DNA of 64,000 nt. Source: Nocardioides sp. W7 (GTDB taxonomy: Bacteria > Actinomycetota > Actinomycetes > Propionibacteriales > Nocardioidaceae). Position 1 is the first letter of the stretch. Every line of letters begins with the position of its first letter. Position numbers and translations under genes: made by a program. Shown here piece after piece: positions 41,977 to 54,909 of the stretch. Below the pieces are notes generated by a model that worked only from the letters and a program-made list of their open reading frames with translations, was not told where the DNA came from and made no database searches. The stretch lies in NCBI RefSeq assembly GCF_022919075.1, contig NZ_CP095078.1, positions 2,852,001 to 2,916,000 on the forward strand, given 5' to 3'.

Positions 41977-43322
41977 GGGTCCCGGTCCCCGAGGACGTCC
42001 TGCCGGCCGACCGGCTGGGCCGGGTGCACTTCGTCGGCATCGGCGGTGCCGGGCTCTCCGGCATCGCCCGGATCATGCTCGCCCGCGGGATCGTGGTCAG
42101 CGGCAGCGACGGCGTCGACTCGCCGACCCTCGACGCGCTGCGCGAGGCGGGTGCCGTGGTGCACCTCGGCCACCAGGCCGCACACGTCCACGACGTCGAC
42201 ACCCTCGTGGTGTCCACCGCCGTCCGCGAGGACAACCCGGAGTACCTCGAGGCGGTCCGGCAGGGCCTGCGGGTGCTGCCGCGCTCGGCCGCGCTGTCGG
42301 CCGTGATGGCCGGTCGCCGGGTGCTCGCCGTCGCGGGCACCCACGGCAAGACGACGACCACCTCGCTGCTGACGGTCGCCCTCCAGGCGGCCGGCGCGGA
42401 CCCGACGTACGCCATCGGCGGCGAGCTGGCCGCCACCGGTCGCAACGCGGCCGAGGGCAGCGGCGAGCTCTTCGTGGCCGAGGCCGACGAGAGCGACGGC
42501 GCCTTCCTCCACTACGCGCCGTACGCCGCGATCGTCACGAACGTCGACGCCGACCACCTCGACCACTGGGGCACACCGGAGGCGTACGCCGCCGCCTTCG
42601 ACGAGTTCGCCGACACCCTCGACCCCGCCGGCTTCCTGGTCTGCGTCGTCGACGACCCGGGTGCAGCCGCGCTGGCCGAGCGGCAGCGGATCGCCGGCCG
42701 CCGGGTCGTGACCGTCTCGGCGCGCGAGCCCGGCCCGCTGGCCGGCGTACGGCTGTGGTCGCCGGGCGAGCACTACCTCGCCGACGCGCTCGCGGCGCTG
42801 GCCGTCGGCCGCGAGCTCGGCTTCGCCGAGGCGGACCTGGTCGGCGGCCTGGTGTCCTACACCGGCACCAAGCGACGCATGGAGCTCAAGGGCGAGGTCG
42901 CGGGGGTGCGGGTCTACGACAGCTACGCCCACCACCCGACCGAGATCGTCGGCGACCTGCAAGCGGGGCGCGCGCTGGCGGGGGAGGGTCGGCTGGTCGT
43001 CGCCTTCCAGCCGCACCTGGTCTCGCGCACCCGGATCTTCGGCACCGCGATGGGCGAGGCGCTCGGCGCGGCCGACGAGGTCGTCGTGCTCGACGTCTAC
43101 CTGGCCCGGGAGGACGCCGACCCTGCCGTGACCGGTGCGCTGGTCGCCGACGCCGTACCCCTCCCGCGCGAGCGCGTCGCCTTCGTGCCCGGCATCGAGG
43201 AGGCGGCCCGTGAGCTGGTGCACCGGGCTCGCCCCGGTGACCTCGTGCTGACGCTCGGCGCGGGTGACGTGACCCGCACCGGGCCGCGAGTCCTCGAGCT
43301 CCTCGAGGACGCCGGTGGCTGA
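41973..43322 (+). CDS. murC: UDP-N-acetylmuramate:L-alanine ligase
   Basis: Starts the stem peptide by adding L-alanine to UDP-MurNAc. The 449 residues contain HFVGIGGAGLSGIA, the intact P-loop GTHGKTTTTS, EADESDGAF, TNVDADHLDHWG, and a C-terminal domain with RVYDSYAHHPTEI and FQPHLVSRT. One odd point: the usual GxHNxxN segment at the end of the central domain reads PGEHYLADALAALAVG, and the region before it is shortened, which makes the protein slightly short. The P-loop and catalytic residues are otherwise complete, so activity is expected. Coupled to murG (ATGA); its last bases overlap the ftsQ GTG. Confidence 0.93.
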   Translation: MRVPVPEDVLPADRLGRVHFVGIGGAGLSGIARIMLARGIVVSGSDGVDSPTLDALREAGAVVHLGHQAAHVHDVDTLVVSTAVREDNPEYLEAVRQGLRVLPRSAALSAVMAGRRVLAVAGTHGKTTTTSLLTVALQAAGADPTYAIGGELAATGRNAAEGSGELFVAEADESDGAFLHYAPYAAIVTNVDADHLDHWGTPEAYAAAFDEFADTLDPAGFLVCVVDDPGAAALAERQRIAGRRVVTVSAREPGPLAGVRLWSPGEHYLADALAALAVGRELGFAEADLVGGLVSYTGTKRRMELKGEVAGVRVYDSYAHHPTEIVGDLQAGRALAGEGRLVVAFQPHLVSRTRIFGTAMGEALGAADEVVVLDVYLAREDADPAVTGALVADAVPLPRERVAFVPGIEEAARELVHRARPGDLVLTLGAGDVTRTGPRVLELLEDAGG

Positions 43323-44091
43323 GCGTCGGCCCCCCGATCCGGTGAGCGCCGCCGAGCGCACCCGTCGCCGGTTCGCGCGCCGGCAGTGGCGCCGCCGCTG
43401 GCTGGCGTGGCGCTACGTCGCGGGCATCGTCGTACTCCTGGGGCTGGTGGGCGGGAGCGTGTACGCCGTCTACTTCTCGACCTGGCTGTCGGTGCAGGGC
43501 GTCGAGGTCGCGGGCACCCGCACGATCTCCGAGGACGTGGTCCGCGACGCCGCCCGGGTGCCCGAGGGGGAGCCGCTGGCCACCGTCGACCTGAACGCCG
43601 TCCGGTCCCGGGTCGAGTCCCTGGCCGACGTCCGCGCCGCCGACGTGACCCGGCAGTGGCCCGATCAGGTGCTGGTCCGGATCGAGGAGCGGGAGCCGGT
43701 GGCCGTCGTCGAGATCGGCGGCCAGATCCGGGGGATGGACGACACTGGCGTGCTCTTCCGCCGCTACCGCTCGGCGCCCGACGACCTGCCGCTGGTCAAG
43801 GCCGGGCCGGAGGCCGACAGCGAGACCCTCCAGGAGGCGGCGACCGTGATCGCGGCCCTCCCGGCCGGACTGGTCGGCGAGGTGGCCCGACTCGAGGTCG
43901 ACACGGTCGACGAGATCCGGCTGGTGCTGCGCGGCGACCGCCAGGTGATGTGGGGGAGCGCGGACGAGTCGGAGCTGAAGGCCGAGGTGCTCGGCGGCCT
44001 GCTCCGGCAGGAGGCGCGCTGGTACGACGTCAGCGTGCCCTCGCGGCCGGCGACGTCGAACGAGCCGGCCGGAGCCGCGGCGGATCGCTGA
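43315..44091 (+). CDS. ftsQ: Cell division protein FtsQ
   Basis: A bitopic protein that links FtsL/FtsB to the septal synthase. In 258 residues there is an Arg-rich cytoplasmic N-terminus ([17 protein letters not shown]), one transmembrane helix ([20 protein letters not shown]), a POTRA domain beginning [20 protein letters not shown], and the FtsQ domain with [23 protein letters not shown] at 43315 overlaps the end of murC by eight bases. The C-terminal tail is Pro/Ala-rich. It is followed by 196 bases of ftsZ control region. Confidence 0.93.
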   Translation: MAERRPPDPVSAAERTRRRFARRQWRRRWLAWRYVAGIVVLLGLVGGSVYAVYFSTWLSVQGVEVAGTRTISEDVVRDAARVPEGEPLATVDLNAVRSRVESLADVRAADVTRQWPDQVLVRIEEREPVAVVEIGGQIRGMDDTGVLFRRYRSAPDDLPLVKAGPEADSETLQEAATVIAALPAGLVGEVARLEVDTVDEIRLVLRGDRQVMWGSADESELKAEVLGGLLRQEARWYDVSVPSRPATSNEPAGAAADR

Positions 44092-44156
44092 GCCCGCCCC
44101 GGCGTGTCTGCGAGATCCGGGGTGCGCGGCTGCCTACTGTCGTGACCACGGCGAGG

Positions 44157-44193
44157 TTGACATAACTATAACCCTCAGGCTGAGGGTCAGAGT
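44157..44193 (+). promoter_or_regulatory. ftsZ control region: TTGACA box and 17-base palindrome
   Basis: TTGACA at 44157-44162 resembles a -35 box. The palindrome ACCCTCAGGCTGAGGGT (44171-44187) is perfect around a central G and extends weakly outward (TATAACC.../...GGTCAGAG). Its place ahead of ftsZ recalls the operator of the MerR-type regulator FtsR described in corynebacteria. A well spaced -10 for the TTGACA is not evident, so the start site stays open. The leader to the GTG of ftsZ is about 100 bases. Confidence 0.5.
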
Positions 44194-44287
44194 TGATGGA
44201 CACGTCGGACAGACATCTGAACCGTCTCTGCGCGAGCGATCGCAGAACCACCCCGATCGAGACACCCCCACCCGAAAGGCAGCCACC

Positions 44288-45472
44288 GTGGCAGCAGCAC
44301 AGAACTACCTGGCCATCATCAAGGTCGTGGGCATCGGTGGCGGTGGCGTGAACGCCGTCAACCGGATGATCGACGTCGGCCTCAAGGGCGTCGAGTTCAT
44401 CGCGATCAACACCGATGCGCAGGCGCTGCTGATGAGCGACGCCGACGTGAAGCTCGACATCGGCCGCGAGCTCACCCGCGGCCTCGGTGCCGGAGCGAAC
44501 CCCGACGTGGGCGCCCGGGCCGCCGAGGACCACGCCGAGGAGATCGAGGAGGTCATGAAGGGCGCCGACATGGTGTTCGTGACCGCCGGCGAGGGCGGCG
44601 GCACCGGCACCGGCGGCGCACCCGTCGTGGCCCGGATCGCCCGATCGCTCGGCGCGCTGACGATCGGCGTCGTGACCCGGCCGTTCGCCTTCGAGGGCCG
44701 GCGTCGGGCCAACTCCGCCGAGGAGGGCATCGCCGCGCTGCGCGAGGAGGTCGACACCCTCATCGTCATCCCCAACGACCGACTGCTCTCGATCAGCGAC
44801 CGCAACGTCTCGGTGCTCGACGCCTTCAAGCAGGCCGACCAGGTGCTGCTCCAGGGTGTCTCCGGGATCACCGACCTGATCACCACCCCGGGCCTGATCA
44901 ACCTCGACTTCGCCGACGTGAAGTCGGTGATGGCCAACGCGGGCTCCGCGCTGATGGGCATCGGCTCCGCGCGCGGCGAGGACCGCTCGGTCCAGGCGGC
45001 CGAGATGGCCGTCTCCAGCCCGCTGCTCGAGGCCAGCATCGACGGCGCGCACGGCGTCCTGCTCTCGATCGCCGGTGGCTCCGACCTCGGCCTGTTCGAG
45101 ATCAACGAGGCCGCGGCGTTGGTCGCCCAGGCCGTGCACCCCGAGGCCAACATCATCTTCGGTGCGACGATCGACGACGCGCTCGGCGACGAGGTCCGAG
45201 TGACCGTGATCGCCGCGGGCTTCGACGGCGGCACGCCCAAGAAGCGGGACGAGGGCACGGTGCTGCGTCGCGAGCCCCGCCCGCAGCAGACCCAGGAGGA
45301 GACCCGGGAGCGCGCCACGGTCGCCGCCGCGCCGGCTCCGCGTCCTGCCGAGACCCAGCCCCCCCAGACGTTGCGTCCGAGTCAGCCCGCGCCCGCCCAG
45401 GCTCCCCGGCCGGCGCCGCGCCAGGTGCAGTTCGACGATGACGAGCTGGACGTGCCCGACTTCCTCAAGTGA
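44288..45472 (+). CDS. ftsZ: Cell division protein FtsZ
   Basis: Tubulin-like GTPase that forms the division ring. In the 394-residue protein, [14 protein letters not shown] and the signature loop [15 protein letters not shown] bind GTP, the synergy loop [11 protein letters not shown] carries the catalytic Asp, and a variable Pro/Gln/Ala-rich linker (about 318-382) leads to the C-terminal peptide [12 protein letters not shown], which binds SepF and FtsW. GTG start at 44288 with GAAAGG upstream. The stop overlaps the yggS start (GTGA). Confidence 0.98.
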   Translation: MAAAQNYLAIIKVVGIGGGGVNAVNRMIDVGLKGVEFIAINTDAQALLMSDADVKLDIGRELTRGLGAGANPDVGARAAEDHAEEIEEVMKGADMVFVTAGEGGGTGTGGAPVVARIARSLGALTIGVVTRPFAFEGRRRANSAEEGIAALREEVDTLIVIPNDRLLSISDRNVSVLDAFKQADQVLLQGVSGITDLITTPGLINLDFADVKSVMANAGSALMGIGSARGEDRSVQAAEMAVSSPLLEASIDGAHGVLLSIAGGSDLGLFEINEAAALVAQAVHPEANIIFGATIDDALGDEVRVTVIAAGFDGGTPKKRDEGTVLRREPRPQQTQEETRERATVAAAPAPRPAETQPPQTLRPSQPAPAQAPRPAPRQVQFDDDELDVPDFLK

Positions 45473-46167
45473 GTCGCCACGAGGAGGTCGCCGCCGGCCT
45501 CGCCTCGGTCCGGGGAAGGATCGAGAAGGCCTGTGCGGCGGCCCGAAGGGACGCCGAGGAGGTGACGCTGGTGGTCGTGACGAAGTTCTTCCCGGCCTCC
45601 GACGTCCGCCTCCTCGCCGACCTCGGTGTGGTCCACGTCGGCGAGAACCGGCACCAGGAGGCGGCGGCCAAGGCGGGGGAGTGTGCGGACCTGCCCCTGG
45701 TCTGGCACTTCATCGGCGGCCTGCAGAGCAACAAGGCGGCCGCCGTGGCGTCGTACTCCCAGGTCGTCGAGTCGGTCGACCGGCGCAAGCTCCTCGCCCC
45801 GCTCTCGCACGGCGCCCACCAGGCCGACCGCGAGGTCGAGGTGCTGCTCCAGGTCAGCCTGGACCCGCCCGACCGGGCGGGTCGCGCAGGCGCGGACCCC
45901 GCCGACGTGGCGGGGCTCGCGGCGGCGGTCGAGGAGGCCGAGGGGCTGGCGCTGCGCGGGCTGATGGCCGTGGCGCCGCTGGGCGAGGATCCCGCCACGG
46001 CGTTCGCGCGGCTCGCCGACGTACGCCGCGAGCTGCTCGCCGACCATCCGCACGCGGACTGGCTGTCCGCGGGCATGAGCGGGGATCTAGAAGAGGCAAT
46101 CCACGCCGGCGCGACACACGTGCGCGTCGGCTCCGCGGTCCTCGGTTCGAGGGCCCCGGTCCAGTAG
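45469..46167 (+). CDS. Pyridoxal phosphate homeostasis protein YggS
   Basis: PLP-binding alanine-racemase-fold protein without known catalysis, which buffers PLP levels. In 232 residues, the cofactor lysine is in [14 protein letters not shown] near residue 39, [12 protein letters not shown] and [15 protein letters not shown] follow, and the phosphate contacts are in [20 protein letters not shown]. It is a standard member of the actinobacterial ftsZ-yggS-sepF block. The Trp/His/Ile-Gly segment and lengths are canonical. GTG at 45469 overlaps the ftsZ stop. Confidence 0.94.
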   Translation: MSRHEEVAAGLASVRGRIEKACAAARRDAEEVTLVVVTKFFPASDVRLLADLGVVHVGENRHQEAAAKAGECADLPLVWHFIGGLQSNKAAAVASYSQVVESVDRRKLLAPLSHGAHQADREVEVLLQVSLDPPDRAGRAGADPADVAGLAAAVEEAEGLALRGLMAVAPLGEDPATAFARLADVRRELLADHPHADWLSAGMSGDLEEAIHAGATHVRVGSAVLGSRAPVQ

Positions 46168-46228
46168 TGTCCCGATCACCAGGAGTGTGTCCCGGTGCCG
46201 GGGCGCCAAGTACGGAGGGCGACAAGTC

Positions 46229-46750
46229 ATGAGCGGCGCGATGCGCAGGATCGGTGAGTACCTCGGCCTGGTCGAGGACACTGGCCGGTACGACGACGAG
46301 TACGACCAGTACGACGGCGACGACGACTACACGCAGGAGACTCAGGCGGTCGCCACCCGGCCGAGCCGGGCACCCAAGACCCGCGAGGCCCGGGCCGGCA
46401 CGCCCGCCCCGGTCGCCGACCTGGCCGAGCGCCGGCGTCCGAGCGTCGCTCCGGTCGGCTCCGTGGCGGAGCTCTCCCGGATCGTCACCCTGCACCCGAG
46501 CACCTACAACGAGGCGCGCACCGTCGGCGAGCACTTCCGCGACGGCACGCCGGTGATCATGAACCTCACCGAGATGGACGACTCCGACGCCAAGCGCCTG
46601 GTCGACTTCGCGGCGGGCCTGGTCTTCGCCACCCGGGGGACCATCGAGCGCGTGACCAACAAGGTCTTCCTGCTCTCGCCGGCCAATGTGTCCGTGACCG
46701 CCGAGGACAAGCGTCGCATCGTCGAGGGCGACTTCTTCAACCAGAGCTGA
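46229..46750 (+). CDS. sepF: Division protein SepF
   Basis: Anchors FtsZ to the membrane and helps assemble the ring in bacteria without FtsA. The 173-residue protein begins with the amphipathic membrane helix [17 protein letters not shown], continues with an acidic Tyr/Asp-rich linker, and has the SepF beta domain from about residue 85 ([49 protein letters not shown]). ACGGAGGG lies about 10 bases before the ATG. It follows yggS after 61 bases. Confidence 0.96.
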   Translation: MSGAMRRIGEYLGLVEDTGRYDDEYDQYDGDDDYTQETQAVATRPSRAPKTREARAGTPAPVADLAERRRPSVAPVGSVAELSRIVTLHPSTYNEARTVGEHFRDGTPVIMNLTEMDDSDAKRLVDFAAGLVFATRGTIERVTNKVFLLSPANVSVTAEDKRRIVEGDFFNQS

Positions 46751-46802
46751 GGCCCCTCGCGGGGGGTCGGGTTCGCAGCCAACGCAGGAGCGCAGTTCTC
46801 AG

Positions 46803-47096
46803 GTGGAAGCCGTCGGCAACATCCTTCTGATCGTCCTCTACGTGTTCTTCGGGATGCTCTGGATCCGGTTCATCGTGGACTGGGTGCAGATGTTCGCGCG
46901 CGGCTGGAGTCCGCACGGCGCGCTCCTGCTCCTGCTGGAGGTCGTCTACACCACCACCGACCCGCCCATCAGGGCGCTGCGTCGGGTGATCCCGCCGCTG
47001 CGGCTGGGGAGCATCGCCCTGGACGTCAGCTTCCTGATCGTCATGATCTCCACCTACGTGCTGATCGCGTTGGTGCGCTCGTCCTTCGGTGGCTGA
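46803..47096 (+). CDS. YggT-family membrane protein
   Basis: A 97-residue protein with two membrane segments (ILLIVLYVFFGMLWIRFIV and IALDVSFLIVMISTYVLIAL) and the family centre TTDPPIRALRRVIPPLRLG. YggT proteins lie between sepF and divIVA in most Gram-positive bacteria and are thought to help division or osmotic tolerance; the mechanism is unknown. GTG start at 46803 with AGGAG twelve bases upstream, a rather long spacing. Confidence 0.9.
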   Translation: MEAVGNILLIVLYVFFGMLWIRFIVDWVQMFARGWSPHGALLLLLEVVYTTTDPPIRALRRVIPPLRLGSIALDVSFLIVMISTYVLIALVRSSFGG

Positions 47097-47224
47097 CACC
47101 GCCGCCGCCCAGGGCTCGTCCGTGCCCAGGGTCGCCGAGTGGGTCGCTGAGTCACACCCGTCCCACAGCAGGCGCTATTGTTCGACGGACAGTTCTACTT
47201 CTCGACGAATGAATGGGTGAGGTC

Positions 47225-47974
47225 ATGCCACTGACGCCTGAGGACGTGAGTAACAAGCGGTTTACTCCCGTCCGGCTTCGTGAGGGCTACGACATGGGCG
47301 AGGTGGACCAGTTCCTCGACGAGGTCGAGGCCGAGCTCGCGCGGCTGACCAAGGAGAACGACGACCTGCGCGCCAAGCTCTCCTCGGCGCAGTCGGGTGC
47401 CCCGGTCCCGACTCCCGAGCCGACGCCTCCGCCGGCCCCGGTCGTCGAGAAGGCCCCGGAGCCGGAGCCGGAGCCGACCCCCGTGGCCGCCCCCGTGGTG
47501 GCCGCCAGCCCGGTCGAGACCATCCGGATCGAGACCGTGCCGCAGGCCTCCAACGCTGCTGCCCGGCTGCTGGAGATCGCCACCCGCAACGCGGACGAGC
47601 TCGTCGACGAGGCCAAGAACGAGGCCGACGAGATCGTGGGCTCGGCGCGCACCCGCGCCGAGCGCCTGGAGACCGAGGCCAAGGCCAAGGCCGACCGCCT
47701 CGAGGCGGACGCCCGCACCCGCGCTCAGATGCTGGACTCCGAGACGGCCGAGCGCCGTCAGCAGATGTTCGGTGAGCTGGAGCGCGAGCGTGACCGGCTC
47801 AGCGGCGAGGTGGAGACGCTGCGCTCCTTCGAGCGTGAGTACCGCTCGCGGCTCAAGAGCTACTTCACCCAGCAGCTGGAGTCGCTCAGCGGCTCCGGTG
47901 AGACGGCCGCGCCGACCGACGAGCCCCCGGCTCCGAAGCGGCTCCGCTCGATCCTGGGCGACGACGAGGCCTGA
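47225..47974 (+). CDS. divIVA: DivIVA/Wag31 polar growth protein
   Basis: Coiled-coil scaffold that marks curved membrane at poles and septa and directs wall growth. The 249 residues start MPLTPEDVSNKRFTPVRLRE, the DivIVA membrane-binding N-domain with the phospho-acceptor Thr region. A short coil (VDQFLDEVEAELARLTKEND), a Pro-rich linker (about 58-105) and a long coiled coil (about 115-225) follow. ATG at 47225 is preferred over an in-frame ATG four codons earlier because it matches the family N-terminus. A possible -10 TATTGT lies at 47176-47181. A strong terminator follows. Confidence 0.94.
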   Translation: MPLTPEDVSNKRFTPVRLREGYDMGEVDQFLDEVEAELARLTKENDDLRAKLSSAQSGAPVPTPEPTPPPAPVVEKAPEPEPEPTPVAAPVVAASPVETIRIETVPQASNAAARLLEIATRNADELVDEAKNEADEIVGSARTRAERLETEAKAKADRLEADARTRAQMLDSETAERRQQMFGELERERDRLSGEVETLRSFEREYRSRLKSYFTQQLESLSGSGETAAPTDEPPAPKRLRSILGDDEA

Positions 47975-47998
47975 GTTCCTCGACCAAGCTAGACCCGG

Positions 47999-48030
47999 AC
48001 GGCCGGCCCCCTTGGGGGCCGGCCGTTCCG
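47999..48030 (+). terminator. Strong terminator after divIVA
   Basis: ACGGCCGGCCCCC (47999-48011), a two-base TT loop and GGGGGCCGGCCGT (48014-48026) form a perfect 13-pair hairpin followed by TTCCGC. It closes the dcw and division block. Confidence 0.8.
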
Positions 48031-48142
48031 CATGTCGGACTCCTCTGTCCGGTGTGCCTCCTGTCAGGGGTTGCCCGGAGCGGCTACTGTCCGTGCACAC
48101 CCGTGGCCCCGCCACGTGTTCGGCCCCGGATGGAGGCAGTCG

Positions 48143-49039
48143 ATGACTCGCAGCACCAGGAAGTCGCTGGCCGGTCAGGCGGCCACGGCCGCACGCAAGG
48201 TGATCTCGCGGCGATCCGCCAAGGCGGCGTCCGAGCCGCCCGAGACGACCACGGCGAAGAAGGCGACGCCGACCAAGAAGGCCGCGTCCGCCAAGAAGGC
48301 GACGCCGGCCAAGAAGGCGACGCCCGTGAAGAAGACCGCACCGGCCACGAAGGCGGCGCCGGCCGCGAAGGCGACGTCGGCGAAGAAGGCGGCGTCGACC
48401 AAGAAGGCGACGTCGGCCAAGAAGGCGGCGCCGACCAAGAAGGCAGCGCCGGCCAAGAAGTCGACGCCTGCCCAGAAGACCGCTCCCGCCAAGAAGGCGA
48501 CACCGGCCAAGAAGTCGACGCCTGCCCAGAAGACCGCTCCCGCCAAGAAGGCGACGCCGGCCAAGAGGGCGACGCCGGCCAGGAAGGCGACGCCGGCCAA
48601 GAAGGCAGCGCCCGCGAAGAAGACGGCGGCCAGGAAGGCTCCTGCGAGCGCCCTGGTCGTCAAGGACGGCGAGTCGCCGTGGACCAAGTCCGAGCTCGCG
48701 GAGGTGCTCTCCGAGCTCCACGACCAGCGCACCCACAGCGCCGAGATCGTGAGTGCCCAGGAGGTCGAGCTCTCCGGCCTGATGCGCGACTCGGGTGACG
48801 GGGCCGGGCACGACCAGGCGGACGTCGGCGCGTCGAGCTTCGAGCGGGACTACGAGATGACCGTGCTGGCCATGGAGCGGGAGAAGCTGGCCCAGATCGA
48901 CCATGCGCTGACCCGCATCGACGACGGCACCTACGGCGTCTGCGAGTCCTGCGGTCAGCCGGTCGGCAAGATGCGGCTGATGGCGTTTCCCCGTGCGACA
49001 CTCTGCATGACATGCAAGCAGCGCGAGGAACGTCGCTGA
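48143..49039 (+). CDS. TraR/DksA-type zinc finger protein with histone-like Lys/Ala repeat domain
   Basis: In the 298-residue protein, residues 1-about 35 are basic. From about 36 to 165 there is a low-complexity region of AKKATP / AKKAAP / AQKTAP repeats, like histone H1 or mycobacterial HupB tails. A helical segment (ELAEVLSELHDQRTHS) follows, then a DksA/TraR C4 zinc finger with the CESC-N17-CMTC pattern in YGVCESCGQPVGKMR. The repeat domain likely binds DNA; the zinc finger part resembles RNA polymerase secondary-channel factors. DNA repeats in the coding sequence are described separately. GGAGG lies six bases before the ATG. The end overlaps lspA by 28 bases. Confidence 0.88.
   Translation: MTRSTRKSLAGQAATAARKVISRRSAKAASEPPETTTAKKATPTKKAASAKKATPAKKATPVKKTAPATKAAPAAKATSAKKAASTKKATSAKKAAPTKKAAPAKKSTPAQKTAPAKKATPAKKSTPAQKTAPAKKATPAKRATPARKATPAKKAAPAKKTAARKAPASALVVKDGESPWTKSELAEVLSELHDQRTHSAEIVSAQEVELSGLMRDSGDGAGHDQADVGASSFERDYEMTVLAMEREKLAQIDHALTRIDDGTYGVCESCGQPVGKMRLMAFPRATLCMTCKQREERR
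48256..48630 (+). repeat. In-frame tandem repeats encoding AKKATP-type units
   Basis: Short units of about 18 bases around AAGAAGGCGACGCCGGCC are repeated through the region. Within it a 54-base unit beginning GGCCAAGAAGTCGACGCC is duplicated almost perfectly (48451-48504 and 48505-48558). All lengths are multiples of three, so the frame is kept and copy number could vary between strains. Confidence 0.8.
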
Positions 49040-49572
49040 GCGACATCGAGACCCCGTCCGGCGTTCGCCGGTCTCCGCGTCCGTGGACCCTGTTCGCGGC
49101 GCTGGCCGCGGCCCTGTACGTCGTGGACCAGGTCTCCAAGTGGCAGGCCGAGAAGCACCTCGAGGGCCGCGACGACGTCTCGGTGATCGGTGATCTCCTG
49201 CAGCTCCGGCTGGTCTACAACCCGGGCGCGGCGTTCAGCCTCGGCACCGAGTACACCGTCGTCCTCAGCTGCGTCGCGATCGTCGCCGCCGTGGCCGTCG
49301 TGTGGTTCAGCCGCCGGTTGGGCAGCACCCTGTGGGCCGTCGCCCTGGGCTTCCTCCTGGCCGGTGTCTGCGGCAACCTCACCGACCGGCTCCTGCGTGA
49401 CCCGGGGCCGCTGCGCGGTCACGTGGTCGACTTCCTGATGCTCCCGAACTGGCCGATCTTCAACGTCGCCGACATCTGCATCAACGTCGCCGCCGCCCTG
49501 ATCCTGGTCCAGGCCTTCCGCGGTGTCCGTCTCGACGGCACCCGCACGACCGACGAGGAAACTGACGCGTGA
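49012..49572 (+). CDS. lspA: Lipoprotein signal peptidase
   Basis: Cleaves prolipoprotein signal peptides in the membrane. The 186-residue protein has four helices. The catalytic Asps are in [10 protein letters not shown] and FNVADICIN, and [11 protein letters not shown] and [10 protein letters not shown] are further signatures. ATG at 49012 gives a 25-residue leader and overlaps the DksA-like gene by 28 bases; no better start lies between. The stop overlaps the next gene (GTGA). Confidence 0.95.
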   Translation: MQAARGTSLSDIETPSGVRRSPRPWTLFAALAAALYVVDQVSKWQAEKHLEGRDDVSVIGDLLQLRLVYNPGAAFSLGTEYTVVLSCVAIVAAVAVVWFSRRLGSTLWAVALGFLLAGVCGNLTDRLLRDPGPLRGHVVDFLMLPNWPIFNVADICINVAAALILVQAFRGVRLDGTRTTDEETDA

Positions 49573-50504
49573 CCCAGGTTGACCACCGGACGTTGTCGGT
49601 GCCCGACGGTCTCGCGGGCGAGCGCGTCGACGCCGCGATGGCCCAGATGTTCGGGCTCTCGCGCACCCGCGCGGCCGACCTGATCGCCCAGGGCCAGGTG
49701 CAGGTCGACGGTCACTCCGTCGGCAAGAGCGACCGGGTGCTGCCCGGGTCCCTGCTCGACGTGACCTTCCCGGCGACGACCAACCGGCTCGAGGTCGTGC
49801 CCGAGGTGGTCGAGGGGATCGGGATCATCCACGACGACGAGTCGATCGTGGTCATCGACAAGCCGGTCGGGGTCGCCGTACACCCCTCGCCGGGCTGGAG
49901 CGGCCCGACCGTGGTGGGCCACCTTGCCGGCGCCGGGTTCCGGATCGCGACCAGCGGTGCCTCGGAGCGACAGGGCATCGTCCAGCGTCTCGACGTCGGG
50001 ACCTCGGGCGTGATGGTGATCGCGAAGTCCGAGCACGCCTACTCGCTGCTGAAGAATGCCTTCCGTCAGCGCACCGTCGACAAGACTTACCACGCACTGG
50101 TCCAGGGTCATCCCGACCCGCACGAGGGCACCATCGACGCCCCGATCGGCCGGCACCCCAAGGCCGACTACAAGTTCGCCGTGATGGCTGACGGTCGGCC
50201 CAGCGTCACCCACTACGAGACGCTCGAGGCGCACCGGTTCGCGAGCCTCCTGGAGGTTCACCTGGAGACCGGTCGCACCCACCAGATCCGGGTGCACCTG
50301 TCCGCGCTCAAGCACCCCTGCGTCGGCGACGTCACCTACGGCGCCGACCCGACCCTGGGCAAGCGGGTCGGTCTGGAGCGGCAGTGGCTGCACGCCGTGC
50401 GTCTCGGCTTCGAGCACCCCGACAGCGGTGAGCACGTCGAGTACGAGTCGTCGTACCCCGACGACCTGGCCCACGCCCTCGCCGTGATCCGAGATGCCCA
50501 CTGA
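49569..50504 (+). CDS. rluD: RluA/RluD-family 23S rRNA pseudouridine synthase
   Basis: Isomerises uridines in 23S rRNA. In 311 residues there is an N-terminal S4 RNA-binding domain ([19 protein letters not shown]), then a catalytic domain with [15 protein letters not shown], the catalytic Asp in [23 protein letters not shown] and [13 protein letters not shown]. Position specificity (RluD, RluC or other) is inferred from the neighbouring lspA, a common pairing. GTG start overlaps the lspA stop; the stop lies inside the next gene's start region. Confidence 0.92.
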   Translation: MTQVDHRTLSVPDGLAGERVDAAMAQMFGLSRTRAADLIAQGQVQVDGHSVGKSDRVLPGSLLDVTFPATTNRLEVVPEVVEGIGIIHDDESIVVIDKPVGVAVHPSPGWSGPTVVGHLAGAGFRIATSGASERQGIVQRLDVGTSGVMVIAKSEHAYSLLKNAFRQRTVDKTYHALVQGHPDPHEGTIDAPIGRHPKADYKFAVMADGRPSVTHYETLEAHRFASLLEVHLETGRTHQIRVHLSALKHPCVGDVTYGADPTLGKRVGLERQWLHAVRLGFEHPDSGEHVEYESSYPDDLAHALAVIRDAH

Positions 50505-51204
50505 GGCCGACCCCGCGCTGCTGCTGAGGCCGGCCGGCGAGGCCGACGACCGAGCGGTGGCCGAGGTCCACCTGGCCGCCCGGCACGCAGCCGTGCGCTC
50601 GGGCGCGATGCCGCCGTCGGTGCACCCCGACGAGGACACCCGCTCGTGGCTCGCCGCCCGGCTGCGTGAGGACGAGGTCTGGCTCGCCGAGTCCGAGCGG
50701 CGCGTGGTGGCCTACGCCCGCTTCACGCCGACCTGGCTCGACGACCTCTACGTGCTCCCGTCGTACGCCGGCCGCGGCGTCGGCTCGGCCCTGCTCGACC
50801 TGGTCAAGGCGCAGCGTCCGGGCGGCTTCTGCCTGTGGGTCTTCGAGACGAACACCCCGGCGCGGGCGTTCTACGGCGGGCACGGCCTGGTCGAGCTGGA
50901 GCGCACCGACGGGACGGCCAACGAGGAGCGCGCTCCCGACGTCCGGGTGGCCTGGCCGGGGGAGGACCCGCTGGGCTTCCTGCGGGGGCTCATCGACGAC
51001 GTCGACGCCGACCTCGGGGACCTGCTCGAGCGCCGGGTGGCGCTGACGGCGGCGGTCCAGGGGATCAAGCACGACCGCACGCGCGACCCGGACCGCGAGC
51101 GGGCGATCGCCGCGACGATGGCCGAGCGCGCGCCCACGCTGGGGTCCGAGCGACTGGCGCGGATCATGCACGCCGTGATCACCGAGAGCCTCGACGCGAG
51201 CTGA
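50494..51204 (+). CDS. GNAT acetyltransferase fused to an AroQ-type chorismate mutase domain
   Basis: A 236-residue two-domain protein. Residues about 8-150 form a GNAT fold with the acetyl-CoA loop in [16 protein letters not shown] and [15 protein letters not shown]. Residues about 158-236 form an all-helical AroQ chorismate mutase ([51 protein letters not shown]), with the Arg, Lys, Asp/Arg-Glu pattern of the prephenate-forming active site. Chorismate mutase makes the precursor of Phe and Tyr. The acetyltransferase substrate is unknown. The ATG at 50494 overlaps the end of the pseudouridine synthase gene by 11 bases. No gap or frameshift separates the domains. Confidence 0.8.
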   Translation: MPTEADPALLLRPAGEADDRAVAEVHLAARHAAVRSGAMPPSVHPDEDTRSWLAARLREDEVWLAESERRVVAYARFTPTWLDDLYVLPSYAGRGVGSALLDLVKAQRPGGFCLWVFETNTPARAFYGGHGLVELERTDGTANEERAPDVRVAWPGEDPLGFLRGLIDDVDADLGDLLERRVALTAAVQGIKHDRTRDPDRERAIAATMAERAPTLGSERLARIMHAVITESLDAS

Positions 51205-51354
51205 CCGGCGCCGCCGGGATTGTCGGCGGCGGGTGCCAGGATGAGGTCCTGCCGTCGCGTAGGCTGACGTCCTTCCCCCAGGATCGTTTGCCGACGCCTC
51301 CGGCTGCTGATGCTACCTGTCCGAACTGTTGCTGCCGAGGAGCGCTCCGCGACG

Positions 51355-54893
<3,539 letters not shown>

Positions 54894-54909
<16 letters not shown>

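Noticed and set aside
48256-48630. Regular repeats resembling a CRISPR array
   Set aside because: Units are contiguous, in frame and code for AKKATP repeats of a protein; there are no spacers.
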